A stretch of DNA of 64,000 bases from Chamaecrista fasciculata (GCA_003254925.1 QANZ01036882.1:62001-126000); one strand, 5' to 3'. Counted from the stretch's first letter, positions 34,671-47,114 are shown. Notes: generated by a model from the letters alone, not told the origin. Made by a program: numbers and translations.

Positions 34671-35286
34671 TGATAATAGGCCCAATAATTAGGAAGCCCA
34701 ACTGGAAGAAGATGCCCTTGGCCCAGCACGCCATAAGCCCACAAGGTAGGGCGAGAACGCTCTTAACCCCGCTAGGGCAAGGGCGCCCATAACCATAGAG
34801 GTCATGGGCGCCCACGGAGCATAAGGACGTGAGGAATAAGGAAACATTCCCTGAACCAATCAGGAACCAATCAAGGATCAACCAAGATCCGCTATCAATC
34901 AAGACAGATCCCCCAGAGATCTCTGCCTTGGCCATCAAGGCGTGCCCTACACAAATAAGGAAATAATGACTCACTTATCCTTAATTAACAAAACAATATC
35001 TTCCTACATGAAATAGGAAAGATTATGATTCACCACTGAAGATATCTCTTCTACAATCAAGGAAGTTTCCTTAAACGGACTCTCCTCAATAAGCCTATAA
35101 ATACAAGATGGTAACTTTATGAAAGGTACGTAACTCACATTACTCACGCTACTCATACTAGCTCATACTCTTACTAACTTAAGCTTCGGAGGTGAATCAC
35201 AGGGGAGCCCCGCTGTGGTTCATTGTCTTGCCGGAAAATCTTGCAACGAACTAGGAAACGACCCCCGGCCAAATCCTGGTTCATCA
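34671..35286 (+). repeat. 3' LTR
   Basis: 616 bp, begins TGATAATAGG and ends TTCATCA, followed by the TSD AAGGC. Confidence 0.9.
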
Positions 35287-35291
35287 AAGGC

Positions 35292-35899
35292 CATGGCGGC
35301 GATAGATTTGTCTATAGATTCTTCATTCTTCTTTGCCACAATTTTCCTTTATCAAATGTTTTGCGACTTGGAAGAAACAACAATAGGGCATTAATGGTGC
35401 CTATAAATTATGGCTTGAAACTGCATGGAGGACAAGTCTCCAGGATGCTTGTAGAACAAAGTTTTGGAATAGTCACAGAATGATGCTTTAGGATGATCAT
35501 ATAATGAGGTTTTGCCCATTCAACTATTAGAACTTCTCGACCTGTTGTTTTGTTTTGCGTACCTATCTATAACGGAAGAGCTTCTCAAGAGGAGTAGTTG
35601 CATTCATAATGCATTAAACTCGAGACTTTACTTAAAAGATATTACATTTTTTAAAACTTGAACTAACCCTACATTGGTAGAGTTTCTCTCTATCAACAAA
35701 GATTACAAAATTGGACTTTATATCCAAAATATCAGCTACTGCGTGCTAAGACTTGGGTATAACTTATATTCAGCGAAAATATTTCTTTAATTATGGTGAT
35801 CTTGGATCTATATCCTCTTAATTTGAGTTATCTTTGGAGTTCTAATCTTGATCTGCAACTTGAATTTAAGATATAAATAAGCACATAATCCAAATTTAA
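35292..35899. other. unit B spacer, no gene
   Basis: Counterpart of 17905-18180 and 19744-20050 in unit A. Contains the empty site of the TPS-carrying element at about 35600. Confidence 0.5.
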
Positions 35900-35907
35900 A
35901 AATACAA

Positions 35908-36335
35908 GGTTAAAGTGCACTTGCGGTCTCATAAATTTTGCCCAGGTCTCATTTTGATTTTATATTTTTTTTGTTACACTTTGGTCCCATATCTTTGCAA
36001 AAAGTTTTAGACTTGGTCCCGCATCACTTTTAGTCTCATATCTTTTGGTGAGGTTGTAAAATTTGACCTGTTTCATTGCAAAAAGTTTCACTATACTAAA
36101 GATATGAGACTAATTCTACACCTGACCCAAAGATATGAGACAAATTCTATCACTTGACTAAAAGATATGAGACTAATCATGCAACTTGATCTAAAGATAT
36201 AGGACCAAAAGTGCAACACGAGATTAAATCTGCACTTTGAGCAAAAGATATAAGACCAAAAGTGCAACAAAGAAGTTATGGGGACCAAATTGAGACATGA
36301 ACAACAGTTATGAGACCAAAAGTACACTTTAGCCT
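35908..36335. mobile_element. MULE-like fold-back element, 428 bp, 8-9 bp TSD
   Basis: Begins GGTTAAAGTGCACTTGCGGT and ends …AAGTACACTTTAGCCT; the arms are made of repeated AAAGATATGAGAC motifs. Flanked by AAATACAA (35900-35907 and 36336-36343). Unit A has the empty site (about 20055). The right half only is present in unit C (49348-49603). Confidence 0.8.
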
Positions 36336-36627
36336 AAATACAAAGATAGGATATTCACAAAATATTGAATTTAAACCCTATTTTTAATTAAAACTTGGAG
36401 TAAAGGGAAATATCAAATAATTAAAATATATAGGGATGAAATCTAATTTGAATATAAATATATTAGTAATTATTCTTTTAAAATAATTAAAATAACATAC
36501 TTATCGAAAATAAAAAAAAATATTAATTCGATTGTTTCTATTAATAGTTATTTTTAAATTTGAATCAATATAAAATGTAACGATAATGAATTACAAAGAA
36601 ACTTGGATTTCTCAATAAAAATTTTAA

Positions 36628-39130
36628 GGTAAAGGACTCTTTCGTGCCCCTAATGTTTAGGGTCAATTTTGATGGAGATTGTGCCCTAGGGCCAATCATT
36701 TTATATGTATGGACATATTGTTTGACTGATTTATGAATGATAAATTATGTCGTTATCATATTATTATCATGTTTACTATGATAACAATCCTTGATTAATT
36801 ATGTGATAATCATTCTAAACTGTCCCCGGTCGATTATTTACGTGGGAACGTGAATGAACTAAGACCAGCATGACTTCAGTGTATGGAGATACACGCATGT
36901 GATGCTTCTCGAGAGTCATGGTGCAATTATGTAAAGGGTTACAAGTTGCTGGACCGACCCGGAGAGTCCTGCATGGGTTTAGTCATGAGCTAGCCTCTCC
37001 TGTACACTTGTCACGATGCAGGTCTTCATAATTCCGGCGTTGTAGATGCTGAACTTTGGCCTAGTCCAACGTTGCCCGTAACAGGGTAGCCAAATAGGCT
37101 AGGTATGGGTTTGGTTGTTTGTCGTGCTGAGGAATGTGGTTGACCAAGAAGGAATTTTGTCCCTCATTAAGATGGGAGATATTTGACTGGGCCCCTCGAT
37201 GAGTTTGTCCAAGGAATGTGTGGCCACACAGGGTAATGGGACTAACTCAAGGAATCGAGAAAGTTATGGTTTGGATTACAAGGATGACTTTCCCATGCCT
37301 TATCCATGACCAAAATATCGTGTGACAATAGGGATTATGACAAGGTGGTACTAAGGTTAAGTCGTTAATGTTAAAACGATAACTCACGTGTTTTGGGTAG
37401 TCGTGATGGCTTGCTAGAGTCCGCTCTCGACTTGTGAGTCATGGGGATGGCTTGCTGCCAATTTCACGTGAGGCCTGCTGGGTCACATATGAGCAGGATC
37501 AAGATACTGTAATGGGACACGAATTAGGGTAATTCGTGAGTCACTTTAGTGACACAATTTAAGACATAGTTAAATGTCTTAGGACATGAAGTCTTGTCTT
37601 AAATAAAATCTACATTTGTGATATTTAAATTTGTTAACAAGTTTAAATATATTAATTGTTAAATAGTTAATTTGATTAATCTATTTACAATTGAATTCTT
37701 GTTTAAAATATTGGGGAATAATGAAGTGATTTAGTCTCCTAAGAGTTAGGGGATTATTAATTTATTAAATTCTCTAATATTTAAGGATAACAAGAGGAGG
37801 GTGGCGCCTCACTCTTGAATTAATTAATGAAATATGATTTTGTTAATTTGAATTCAAGATTTAAATTTGAATTCAAGATTTGAATTTGAATTAAGATATT
37901 AGGGTAATATTTTAATTCAATTTGTTAAGGATATTAATAAGATTATAACTTCCTAAGAGTTAAGTTTGTTATCTTATTTATTAAATTCCTATAAAATAAC
38001 AAGGAGGGTGGCGCATTCTTCAAGATTCAAGTGCAAGATTTGATCTTGCATTTTGAATTTCAAGAATGCATTTTGAATTTTGAGTTAAGATATTAGTGTA
38101 ATATTTTAATTAAGAATTCAAATCCTCTTGACTCACTCCAACCAATGGAAGTGTGCTTTCAAGATTTGAATTTCAAGATATGATCTTGAAATTTAAATTG
38201 AGATTGCCTTTTAATCTTGAATTATAATATTAATGTAATTTTATAATCAAGATTTGTGGATTCCCTAATTAGATTAGTGATTCCCTATTTTCAAGAGTGA
38301 GACTCTATAAATACCACCCTAAGTCGCCTAAACCTAATTAGAAGAAAGAAGGAAGAAAAGTTCGACCTAACCCTAAAGTTTAGGCAAAAGTCGACTTGGG
38401 TGTGAGAGAAAGAGAGAGAGAGGCACCAAGAAATTGTTTCTTGGGAGAGTGCTTATCTCTTGAATAGTTGTGCGCCACTTTGATTCTTGAATATTTCAAG
38501 AAGTGTTCTTGAAATTTCAAGATTGTAGATCAGTTCCTAGAATCTCTTGGTGAAGAGATTGGAGGCTAGCACCTGAGTATCTGCCAAACTGTTCGTGTGG
38601 ATCACCGACAGAGGAAGGACACGAGTCTGTGGACTTCTTGGAATCGAGTTTTCAAAGCAACCGTTTGAACTTAGGTAAATGTCCTTTTCCCTCTGGTATA
38701 AACACAAGTAGTGGATCCTTTGGAGGAGATTATAAGTTTTGTAAAAAAATTTAATTTTACCTTTTCCGCTGCGTTTTGCTCCATAATCTCCAACAAATTT
38801 TAGTTATGCCTCTAACGTTTGTTTTGTGTCAGTTATGCCCCCAATGTGAAATGTTGATGTCAATTATACCCTAACTTCAATTTTTTTTTTGCCAAAGTCC
38901 TATTTTGGTCCATCAAGTTTGTTCAATGTTTCGTTTTGGACCCTCAAGTCTCTGGCGAACTTTCCGGCGAGATACACGGCGGCCCCGACAACTACAAAAA
39001 CTCTTAATCCAAGGTTAGGGTATAATTGACAGCAGCATTTCACATTGGGGGCATAATTGACACAAAACAAACGTTAGGGGCATAACTGAAACTGACCCTA
39101 AACGTTTGGGGCACGAAAGGGTCTTTGACC
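36628..39130. mobile_element. MULE interrupted by a solo LTR
   Basis: Ends GGTAAAGGACTCTTTCGTGC and …GGCACGAAAGGGTCTTTGACC are inverted. TSD AAATTTTAA (36619-36627) versus AAATCTTAA (39131-39139), one mismatch. The left TIR is split after GTTTAGGGTCAATTT by the LTR; downstream it resumes TAGTTATGCCTCTAACGTTT. Same broad family as the 14660 and 52122 elements. The target is the unit sequence just before TAACTAAATGGG. Confidence 0.85.
36670..38795 (+). mobile_element. solo LTR, 2126 bp, exact 5-bp TSD
   Basis: Begins TGATGGAGATTGTG and ends AATCTCCAACA; TSD AATTT at 36665-36669 and 38796-38800. Removing it rebuilds the MULE arm exactly. The LTR contains a good TATA box (TATAAATA, 38306-38313) and an internal duplication around GGAGGGTGGCGC (about 37797 and 38004). 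A solo LTR forms by recombination between the two LTRs of a full element. The orientation is inferred from the TATA box. Confidence 0.9.
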
Positions 39131-39139
39131 AAATCTTAA

Positions 39140-39357
39140 CTAAATGGGCTATTTGCTCAAAAGCAACAGTTCATGAAATCTTTTTCCATTTCTGAAAATT
39201 AAAAAGATTTTTTACACAATAATTATACTTCAAAGAAAGCTTATGTACTTTAGAAAATGTGATTTTTATGTAATTTAGTTACAAATGTTAACATTTGAAA
39301 ACTAATAAGATTAACTAGAAGGGATAACAATTAGTTACAAATGTTAAAATTTGGAAG
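39140..39357. other. unit B spacer before the LINE 3' end
   Basis: Matches 52690-52810 of unit C. A short partial duplication of TTAGTTACAAATGTTAA (39277 and 39331) sits next to the LINE insertion. Confidence 0.6.
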
Positions 39358-40399
39358 TGGCAGGGCTCGGAAAGAATTCGACACTTGATGTGGATGGTTC
39401 TTCATAAGAGACTAAAAACTAATAACAACAATAGGCCCATCATGAATAACTCCAATCCTTACTGTTATTGTTGCAGGAACACAGTGGAAAATACCTTACA
39501 CGTCCTTAGGGATTGTCCAAAAGGCCATGAGTGTATGGAATTTGTACATTGTGGGACATGAGAGAGTTATGTTCTATATTCTTGATTTCAATGATTGGTT
39601 CAAAGCCAATTTGGAGGGGCGTTTCAATAAAAATGCTAATACCAAGTGGGCTACTATTTGGGGTACCATCATATGGTTCTCGTGGAGTTGGCGAAATTCA
39701 TCCATCTTTAATGATCAATTCCAATATCCCACAAATCCCCAAAGAATCATTGCCTATTACATCTCTCTCTATTCTTCTGTGAATGCTATTTTTGAGGATT
39801 TGATGAGCAACCCGGGTGCTCAAACTCACTTGATTAAGTGGGTTCCCCCAAGCAATGGTATTGTTAAGGTGAATACAGATGGGGCTTCCAAAGGTAATGG
39901 TGGTGCTGCTGGTTGTGGTGGGCTGATAAGAGATAGTTTTGGCTGCTGGATTGCTGGATTTACAAGAAGGATCGTTTAGTGTTCGGCTTATAAAGCTGAA
40001 GCTTGGGGTGTTCTTGAAGGTTTGAGACTAGCTTGTAAGTTGGGGTATAGGAAAATTTGCTTGGAATGTGATTATTCTTCTGTCATCTCTGCTATAAATG
40101 CTGAGAATCCAGGTCGGTTAAATACCTTCGGTATTTTTGCTTAGATTAAGTACCTTTTGAGTCTGCAATGGGAGGTGAACATTGGCCATACATTTAGAGA
40201 AGCTAACATATCTGCTGATTGGCTAGCTAATTGGAGCTTAAGTCATGAGTTGGGTGTTTTTGAGTGGACGGATGTGCCTCATGAGCTTGACAAATTCCTC
40301 CTTGCTGATGTTGCTGGGGATTCTCCCCGTAGAGGATTTTAAGCTTTTGTTTCTTTTGCACTTGTTCTAGGCCCCTTAAATTTTACAAAAAAAAAAAAA
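39358..40399 (+). pseudogene. 5'-truncated LINE 3' end with RNase H domain
   Basis: Reads as zf-RVT followed by RNase H: WQGSERIRHLMWMVLHKRLK, a Cys/His cluster, ENTLHVLRDCPKG, then (frame 39527-39979) a linker and VKVNTDGASKGNGGAAGCGG LIRD, KAEAWGVLEGL, LECDYSSVISAI and TFREANISADWLAN. The four acidic catalytic residues of RNase H (D, E, D, D) are all retained, but stops interrupt the frame at about 39977 and 40142. A poly(A) tract follows, as expected for a target-primed insertion. Different lineage and strand from the LINEs that open each unit. Confidence 0.9.
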
Positions 40400-40426
40400 N
40401 NNNNNNNNNNNNNNNNNNNNNNNNNN
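40400..40426. other. assembly gap (27 N) in the LINE poly(A) tail
   Basis: A run of N flanked by A tracts. The tail length is therefore unknown. Single ambiguous bases are also present at 50531 (end of a GA repeat) and 57301. Confidence 1.
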
Positions 40427-40902
40427 AAAAAAAAAAAAAAACAAAACATAAAAAGGAATATAGTTTTGTAATCAAGGAATATAGTTTTGTAATCTTATAG
40501 AATAGAAGAAACTTCTAAATTTAAAATTGAGTAAGTTTAACGAAATATAGGGTTAATCTTTGATGTAAAATTTAATTCTTTGACTTGAGATGTAATTGCT
40601 ATAGCCAATGATGCAATTTGATGTTGAAAAATAATAATAAAATAATATTTTTTTTAACCAATCAAACTCGTGTATTGAGTCACATCACTAGTTACATATA
40701 ACTAACTCTTCCACATGTCATTATTTTATTGGCTCATGACTCATTGCATCACATGTCAAGAATCAAACTTTACATTATAGTGGAATGTAATCAAATCAAT
40801 TTTGAATTGATTTGAATTAAATGATATTACAATTGAATGAGAATATCAAGATACATAATGCGATGTTATCCTTTTTGAACAAGGAAACAAATATATTTAA
40901 AA

Positions 40903-41045
40903 GGCCCACCTATATGATACATGACAACTATAGTGGGATTCCTTGAGAGTGAAGAGAGTCCTAATTTAGAACGGCTCCTTAGGCCCAAGAAAAAATGTAT
41001 ATAAACCAAATGAAACGCACAAGGCCACGCATAGCCTCGAAATAA
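40903..41045 (+). promoter_or_regulatory. degraded promoter/first exon of ELM2-like gene B
   Basis: GGCCCACC and TTAGGCCCAAG motifs and a TATA-like TATATAAA (40998-41005) are kept. Sequence diverges after …GGCCACGCATAGCCTCGA: the telo-box AAACCCTAG and the splice donor region present in copies A and C are missing, and the leader ATG is altered (GTGGGATTC). The next 1.2 kb again matches the 5'-UTR intron. Confidence 0.6.
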
Positions 41046-41240
41046 CTACCCCTCGAAAGACTCCAATTTAAGGTATTTATAAACTCTAATTTAGGGTATT
41101 TATAATTTGTAAAGGAAAGAGGGGTCATTATCTTCCCCTTCAATTTTCAAGTTTCTTAATGAGGAGAAAAGGTTCCAAACATCTCCTATCCTCCTTCCTT
41201 CCCCAACTTAATCCCCAATCTAAACATCCCCAAGAGGTTT

Positions 41241-42040
41241 TAAGAGTGAACGAGAGAGGACTCAGATCTATGAAAACTATATGCACGTCCTCGAACACTA
41301 TTTGCACGTCCTCGGACCCATGCCTGTGCGGGACGACAAATTTAATCTCATCCTGGTATATACGAATAGTTGAATTTCAGATCTAGACTCGAAGAAAATT
41401 TAAATAAATAATTTATTTTTATAAAATATAAATCAATTATATTATAGTATATAAATATTATTCAATTTTATATTCTTTAATAAAAAATTTTAATTTCTTT
41501 CTTATAATATATATATATATTAAAAAAATCAAAATTACTACAAAGTTAGATACTCTTAAAGATTTGTTTGTACTCATTTCATTTTAACTCGAATTTAACA
41601 AGTAAAATATACAGTATCATCGAATATAGACATTTTGATCATTTGTAATGTGAAAACATAGGATAAATGACTAATATCCATGTGGCTTCGTGCTGGTGCG
41701 CATGAAGTGTTTTATCTAAGTTCCTTGGTCTTCCACGAAAATCATTAAAAGAAATGTGAAGATATGAATATTTGTTGTGAAGTTTTTATTTACATTGTCA
41801 AACATCTACTTGGTAAAATATTTTTCGGATTTAGTATTTCGCGATATATTGATTATAACTTGTTATAGGATCGAAGAGAAAGAAATGCAAGAAATTAGTC
41901 ACCCATTCTTATATTGGTTAATTGATTTTGTGCATGATTTTTTTCATCATAAGATCAGGGGAGGATTGCAATCTTTCAAACAAGATGGTAGGATCGTTTA
42001 ATATTCTCATGGATCCTTAGCTTTTGTTTTGCAAACATGA
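41241..42040. other. unit B-specific insertion or divergence in the 5'-UTR intron
   Basis: AT-rich sequence not matching copy A. The frame 41777-42001 has no recognised domain. Homology with A resumes at about 42058 (CAACTTGAGACTTTAGCTTA). Confidence 0.4.
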
Positions 42041-42248
42041 GGCTTTGTGAAAAATTGTAGCAACTTGAGACTTTAGCTTAAGGTAGGTGCTCCTTTTTCA
42101 TGTTATTATTCAGATCTTTGAGTTTATGATGTGCCCCATGTTGGATAAAAGTAGCAATGCAAGGTGATACATAATTTATGAGGCACCTCGTACTTAATTG
42201 GCTAGTCTTTTGGACACTATTCAGGTACTGCTAATTAGCATCAAGGCA

Positions 42249-42424
42249 ATTGAACATAAGGTTAGTTTAAGTGGTACATAATTTGATATCGCTTAAATAA
42301 AATTTCAGGTTCGAGACTTTGTGAATATAGTTATTCCCACCATAGTTAGGTGCTCAACGTAACGTAGGCCAAGATTGGATTAGTCAGGACGAAAATTTGA
42401 AGTTTGGAAAGGCGTCAAAATTAG
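42249..42424 (+). mobile_element. tRNA-derived SINE, copy B, with 16-bp TSD
   Basis: Body as in copy A (B-box GGTTCGAGACTT, GGATTAGTCAGGACG). Flanked by the exact 16-bp duplication AATTAGCATCAAGGCA at 42233-42248 and 42425-42440, typical of target-primed retrotransposition. Confidence 0.85.
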
Positions 42425-43298
42425 AATTAGCATCAAGGCATTATCTTACAAGCTTAGTTGCAATCATGTAGCAATTGCAATTAGAATGTTTTCTTGAGGA
42501 TAGAAAAGTAATGTAATGTATAGGATAGAAAAGTAATGTAATGTCAGTGTATAGGATTGTCGAAACTATTGATTGTTAGCCAAGTGTGGCATCAATTATG
42601 ACATTTGGACATTTACTCTTGTATGGGTTAAGGAAAGAGTTGCGTCATTGATGATATCTATAGTTTCTTATCAAGTAGGCAAGTAGGGATGTTGTCTTTC
42701 AAAGGGGGATGCAATGTCTCCCATTAGATAAAAATATATATGGATATAAAGTGATGCTTTAGTTGTGAGGCTTTTCCACCCTGTATTCTTGATCTTTAGT
42801 TATCAAGACATTATCTTACAGATTCAATTGCAATCGTGCATCATATGCCATTAATATTGCAATGTTTGCCCAAGGCTAGATAACTTGTACATAGATGGCC
42901 TACATAATCATAATTATGTTTTATGTTCTATTTTATTATCTTCTATTGTGTACTGATTCTTAATTTGGATTCTACCACATTCACTCATGATGAGGATTCT
43001 TTTGTTTTAAACTTTTAATCTATGATGCATAATGTTGTTGTTGCATAGTGTTTGATTTTTGAGTTTAACAGTCTAGATATGTTTGTTTTTTATGTTTAAT
43101 GTATTTTGTATGAACATCATTTGCTTTTTTTATGAATGAATTACATGTGTGGACATTTTAAAATTGATTGCATCTTATTATTTATAATCTAATCTATCTT
43201 ATGCCTCTTCCGATTCTAAGTGAATATACATAATGAGTCACATAAGAAAAACATTTATGCTTGACCTTCTTCTTCAACTTGGTAATGTTTTGTTCCAG

Positions 43299-45607
43299 TT
43301 GTTTACATCATGGCAAGAACATTGTATAGTGAACTTGTTTGTAAGAAGAAAAGGATTGAAGGGAAAGGTTCTTTGTCCAAAGAAGTTTCAACTAGACAAG
43401 TTAAACCATCTCTTAGCTTATTTAACAACAAAGATTTGTTACTTTGGTTGAAAGGCCTTGCATTGGACCCATGCACTATGGAGTCATCCCAATATTCAAT
43501 TCAAAGGTTGCTTCACCATGAAAAATTGCTCAAATTTCGCAAAATTGTCATGCATAGTTACGACATTAAATATCCCAAGGTATGCTCTTATTTTCAGCTT
43601 TCAAGTCAAACAATAAAAGTTGCTAACTTAAGATCCCTTTAGGAATGTTCTGGTTTTTAAAGAATTATAGGAAAAACTTACGTAAGGTTTCTTATATATT
43701 TATTATGAGACTCCCCAATCAACCTTTAATACGTGGCAAAAATTTTATGCATGACCAATCATGGTAAAGAAAGAATATTAAATACAATTTTTTGCACGTT
43801 CAATCATTGAAGAGAGAGAGAATGCAATTAAATCTTTTGATTGAAAGAACTTTATGGTAAACATATAAAGGACTTTATAGAAGTTTTTTTTTTCGCAAGA
43901 ATAATTTATATGTTTAAGGTGTTATGAAAGAATTGGTGTTTAGAACTAATAAAATGGTTAAAATGCAGAGAGTTGTTTGAATTTTTCTTTTTGTGAATTA
44001 TTTTTGAACTTATTATTTTGCATAAATGGTTCCCAAATTTATTTTTCGGTTAAGTTTTGACGACAAAGTCGCACGTGATCATCACGTGCACAGTAAAAAT
44101 ACCCAAATGTCCATTTTTCTTTCATTTTTCACGTTTTAGACGCAAAAACACTGAGATTCGAAGTGAGGTGATTTTAGAGTGTTTTACCATTTGAATCGTG
44201 AAAAATAAGAGGAAAATGAATATTTGGGTGTTTGGAATGGTCATGTGTGACTTTTCCTCAATACTCCACAAAAAAACAAATTTGGATACTAAAATGTTAA
44301 TAGTGCAAAGAACATGATATCAAAATGTCACTTTTGAAACAATATGGTACCAAAGTGAAAACGGTCCATAGAACAATGTATTAAAGTGTAATTTTCCCTA
44401 ATATTTTAATGCATCTTTTACTTACATGACCGAAATGTGAATGCAAAATGTGGTGAATGCATTTTCCATTGTTTTTTTATTTATTTTTAGGGAAAATAAT
44501 CAATATGATCAAAATGTGACGGATACAAATTAAAAAAAAATATTTGAATACATGTTTCAAAAGAAATAATGTTCTTTATATATTTGTTATAAGATCCTTC
44601 CAATTATAAGCTGTTTTTATATTGTCTATTTTCTTATATTTAATAACATCTCTTTACTATAATTGGTCATTCAAAGTTTTTGTCACGTGTTATATATTTA
44701 TTTAGTAATTTTATAATAGATAAAGAAATTTTTATAAGTTTAATCATTTTTAAAATAGGCTTAGAATATCAAAACATTCTCAAAGGGATCTTAAAGTTAC
44801 AAGTTTCATTAAGGTCAACTTTATTTTGGTCTTTAACTTATAGGGTTAATTTTGTTCGTCATCAAACTTCTTTTTTATTATATGTTGGTTTTCAAATTAA
44901 CTTTTATTTGTTCTACCATTAGTCTAAAATATGATTCCCACCCTATAATTCTAGAACCAAAATGAATTTTTGACCAATTCATTGAAGTATAATTAGTATA
45001 AGATTCTGCTTATATTTTTCAGATGAAGCGGGATCTTAAGCATGTTTTAAAGGATGGAAAATGTAGTACTCCTTTTGTACAAAATAGAGAGAAATCTACT
45101 AACCAAAATGCTATGAAAAAGAGAAGAGACCAATCTTCTTCCATTTCATGCTCACTCTATTCTGAAGTTAAAGGTGTTAGTTTTCGAGGAAAGCAAGGAA
45201 ATAATGCTTTCTCTATTTCCAAAGATAGAGAAAAATGCATTTTTTCTTATCTCTTTGACTATATTGAATCTTCTAAAAAGTCAGACCAAGTGAAAAAGGA
45301 ACATTTGGTTATTAGTAGTGACTCTACTCAAACTATTGAGAAATCAGTTCAAGAGAAAACAAATATAGGATTCCCACAAGCATTAGAGTCATTGGTAGTT
45401 ATGAATGATCAAATGAAGACTTCACATTCATCAAGAGCAAACAAAGAAGACAAGAAGCACAAAAAAGAACAAAAGTTTTTACTTCTTGATCATACAAATG
45501 TAGGACCAGTTATTCCCATTGGACCTAGGTTTCAAGCTGAAGTTCGAAAGTGGGAAGGTCCTACAAACAAAAGAGATCAAGATATTGATGATTATTGGAG
45601 ATTTTAG
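43299..45607 (+). CDS. ELM2-motif protein, copy B (284 residues)
   Basis: Coding exons 43310-43579 and 45023-45607 with the same splice junctions as copy A (acceptor ttccag before 43299, donor gtatgc, acceptor tttttcag). Frame intact. C-terminal motif IPIGPRFQAEVRKWEGPTNK and DDYWRF. By eye it carries about a dozen residues not found in A or C (for example Lys in VLKDG, Asp in KRRDQ, Leu in CSLYS, Arg in EVRKW), many non-conservative. With its altered promoter this suggests relaxed constraint, though nothing is broken. Function as for copy A, inferred nuclear. Confidence 0.72.
43580..45022. other. intron of ELM2-like gene B
   Basis: 1443 bp; contains the empty site of the unit C Pack-MULE (about 44550) and a partial fold-back repeat at about 44040-44400. 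The frame 44680-44922 is not a gene. Confidence 0.7.
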
Positions 45608-47110
45608 GCACTCAAATTTAGCCACCAAATTATTGGTATTCTAAGCAAGGTCAAGTCATAGTATATTTTGCTTAGTTTTGTGGGCTTAACCTTGGTTGAT
45701 ATGTGTCATAATTTATCTAGATAACCCTTCTCTAATTTTTTTTTAGTAGCACTGCATATGCAAATTACCAATGAGGGCTATGGGTAGGTATCTGTGTAGG
45801 ATACAAACTATGGTTGTTTCAATAAATATTTTATTGAAATCCACTCTCTTAAACTCATATTTCACAATTCAACCTAAGAAAATCATGACATTCTTTGCCT
45901 TCAAGTGCATACTTGATCGTGTTTTTTTGGAGGCTGAATTGTGAAATCAGAGTTTTGAATGGTGGATTTCCTGTTTTTAACCATGTACATTACCTGCAAG
46001 TGTTTTTTTTTTTGTCAAGAGGCAACAAAAAAAAAATTTTGGGTACCAAAGTGCTAATGAAAATTAAAACAGGATCCCAAAATGTCACTAAGAAAGAACA
46101 TGGTACCAAAGTGAAATCGGTCCATACCTCGGGGTACCAAAGTGTAATTTACCTTTCACTCATGATTATTAGATGGTGAAGGAAATCGAATCCTCTAGAT
46201 TGGGTGGCCACTGCAATTCTTTGTATTTAAAGGATTTATGGTTGTTCGATTTCTTCTCTTTCGTTGCTTTATTGACACGTGATGCTCCATTAAAAAAAGT
46301 GTTGCGTTTTATTAAAGTCCAATAGCGACGTTTTCACCAAAAAAAACCTCGGTTTGTGAGAGGGCAGAGAACTCTAGAGAACTGTAGAGGGTGGCCAAAT
46401 CTAGAGAATTCAATCTCATGGTGAAAACAAAGGTGAAAATTTATGATGTTGCAAGAAACAATACCTTAAAAGATTATGATAATTATTATATGGGTGAACC
46501 CAATAACTATATATATTTATTTTCTATTTTTAACATATTATATGGGTGAACCCAAATAGTTATTTTGGTTTTCAAACTTTGTTGTCAACTTCATTTTGGT
46601 CATTTTTTTCATTGGGATCCTCAAATTTTCACCGTTATTCCATCATTAGTTTATAATGTGATATAATCTTATTTCTGTTGTTATTTTGAACTTGGATATT
46701 TGAGATAAATAATTTCTCTCTTATGTGTTTGAGGATTATAATGGAATCAAAAAATAATTTTTTGACCTTTTTTTTCAAGTATATCTAAATTTAAAGGTCA
46801 GTGAGAAATGTTCATAGGTTATCTGAACCGAATGAGTGCGAAACATAATAATGTCATATTTAATATTTGAACAAATATAGGTCTTAATAAGTACAACATT
46901 CATTTGTGAGATAACACAAAATATTGAATTCGATAAGAGAAAACATTTAAATAACATAGTATGACGAGTTGAACGAAATCCAACGTTTTTAAATAAAGTA
47001 CATCATATGTATATCAATGCCAGTCATATAGCTCGAGCAAAATGACATCCTTTATACAAATGGTTCATTAACTCTTCAACGTCGTTATAGAATACTTAAG
47101 GTATACTCAC
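45608..47110. other. 3' flank of ELM2-like gene B and unit B/C spacer
   Basis: Same layout as 24343-25890. Includes the decayed MULE arm at about 46030-46155. Confidence 0.55.
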
Positions 47111-47114
47111 ATTA

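Larger units (their letters stand above)
30286..35286. mobile_element. complete non-autonomous LTR retrotransposon (5.0 kb)
   Basis: 5' LTR 30286-30908 and 3' LTR 34671-35286 both begin TGATAATAGGCCCAATAATT and end …TTCATCA, with exact 5-bp TSD AAGGC (30281-30285 and 35287-35291). The 5' LTR is followed at once by CCGGCGCCGTCTGTGGGGA, a primer-binding-site region of the kind seen in plant gypsy-type elements. The 3' LTR is preceded by TTGGGACTAG, the likely polypurine tract. The 3.8-kb interior encodes no gag or pol I can find; it carries a LysM gene fragment and tandem repeats. It is therefore a parasite of another element's proteins. Confidence 0.92.
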
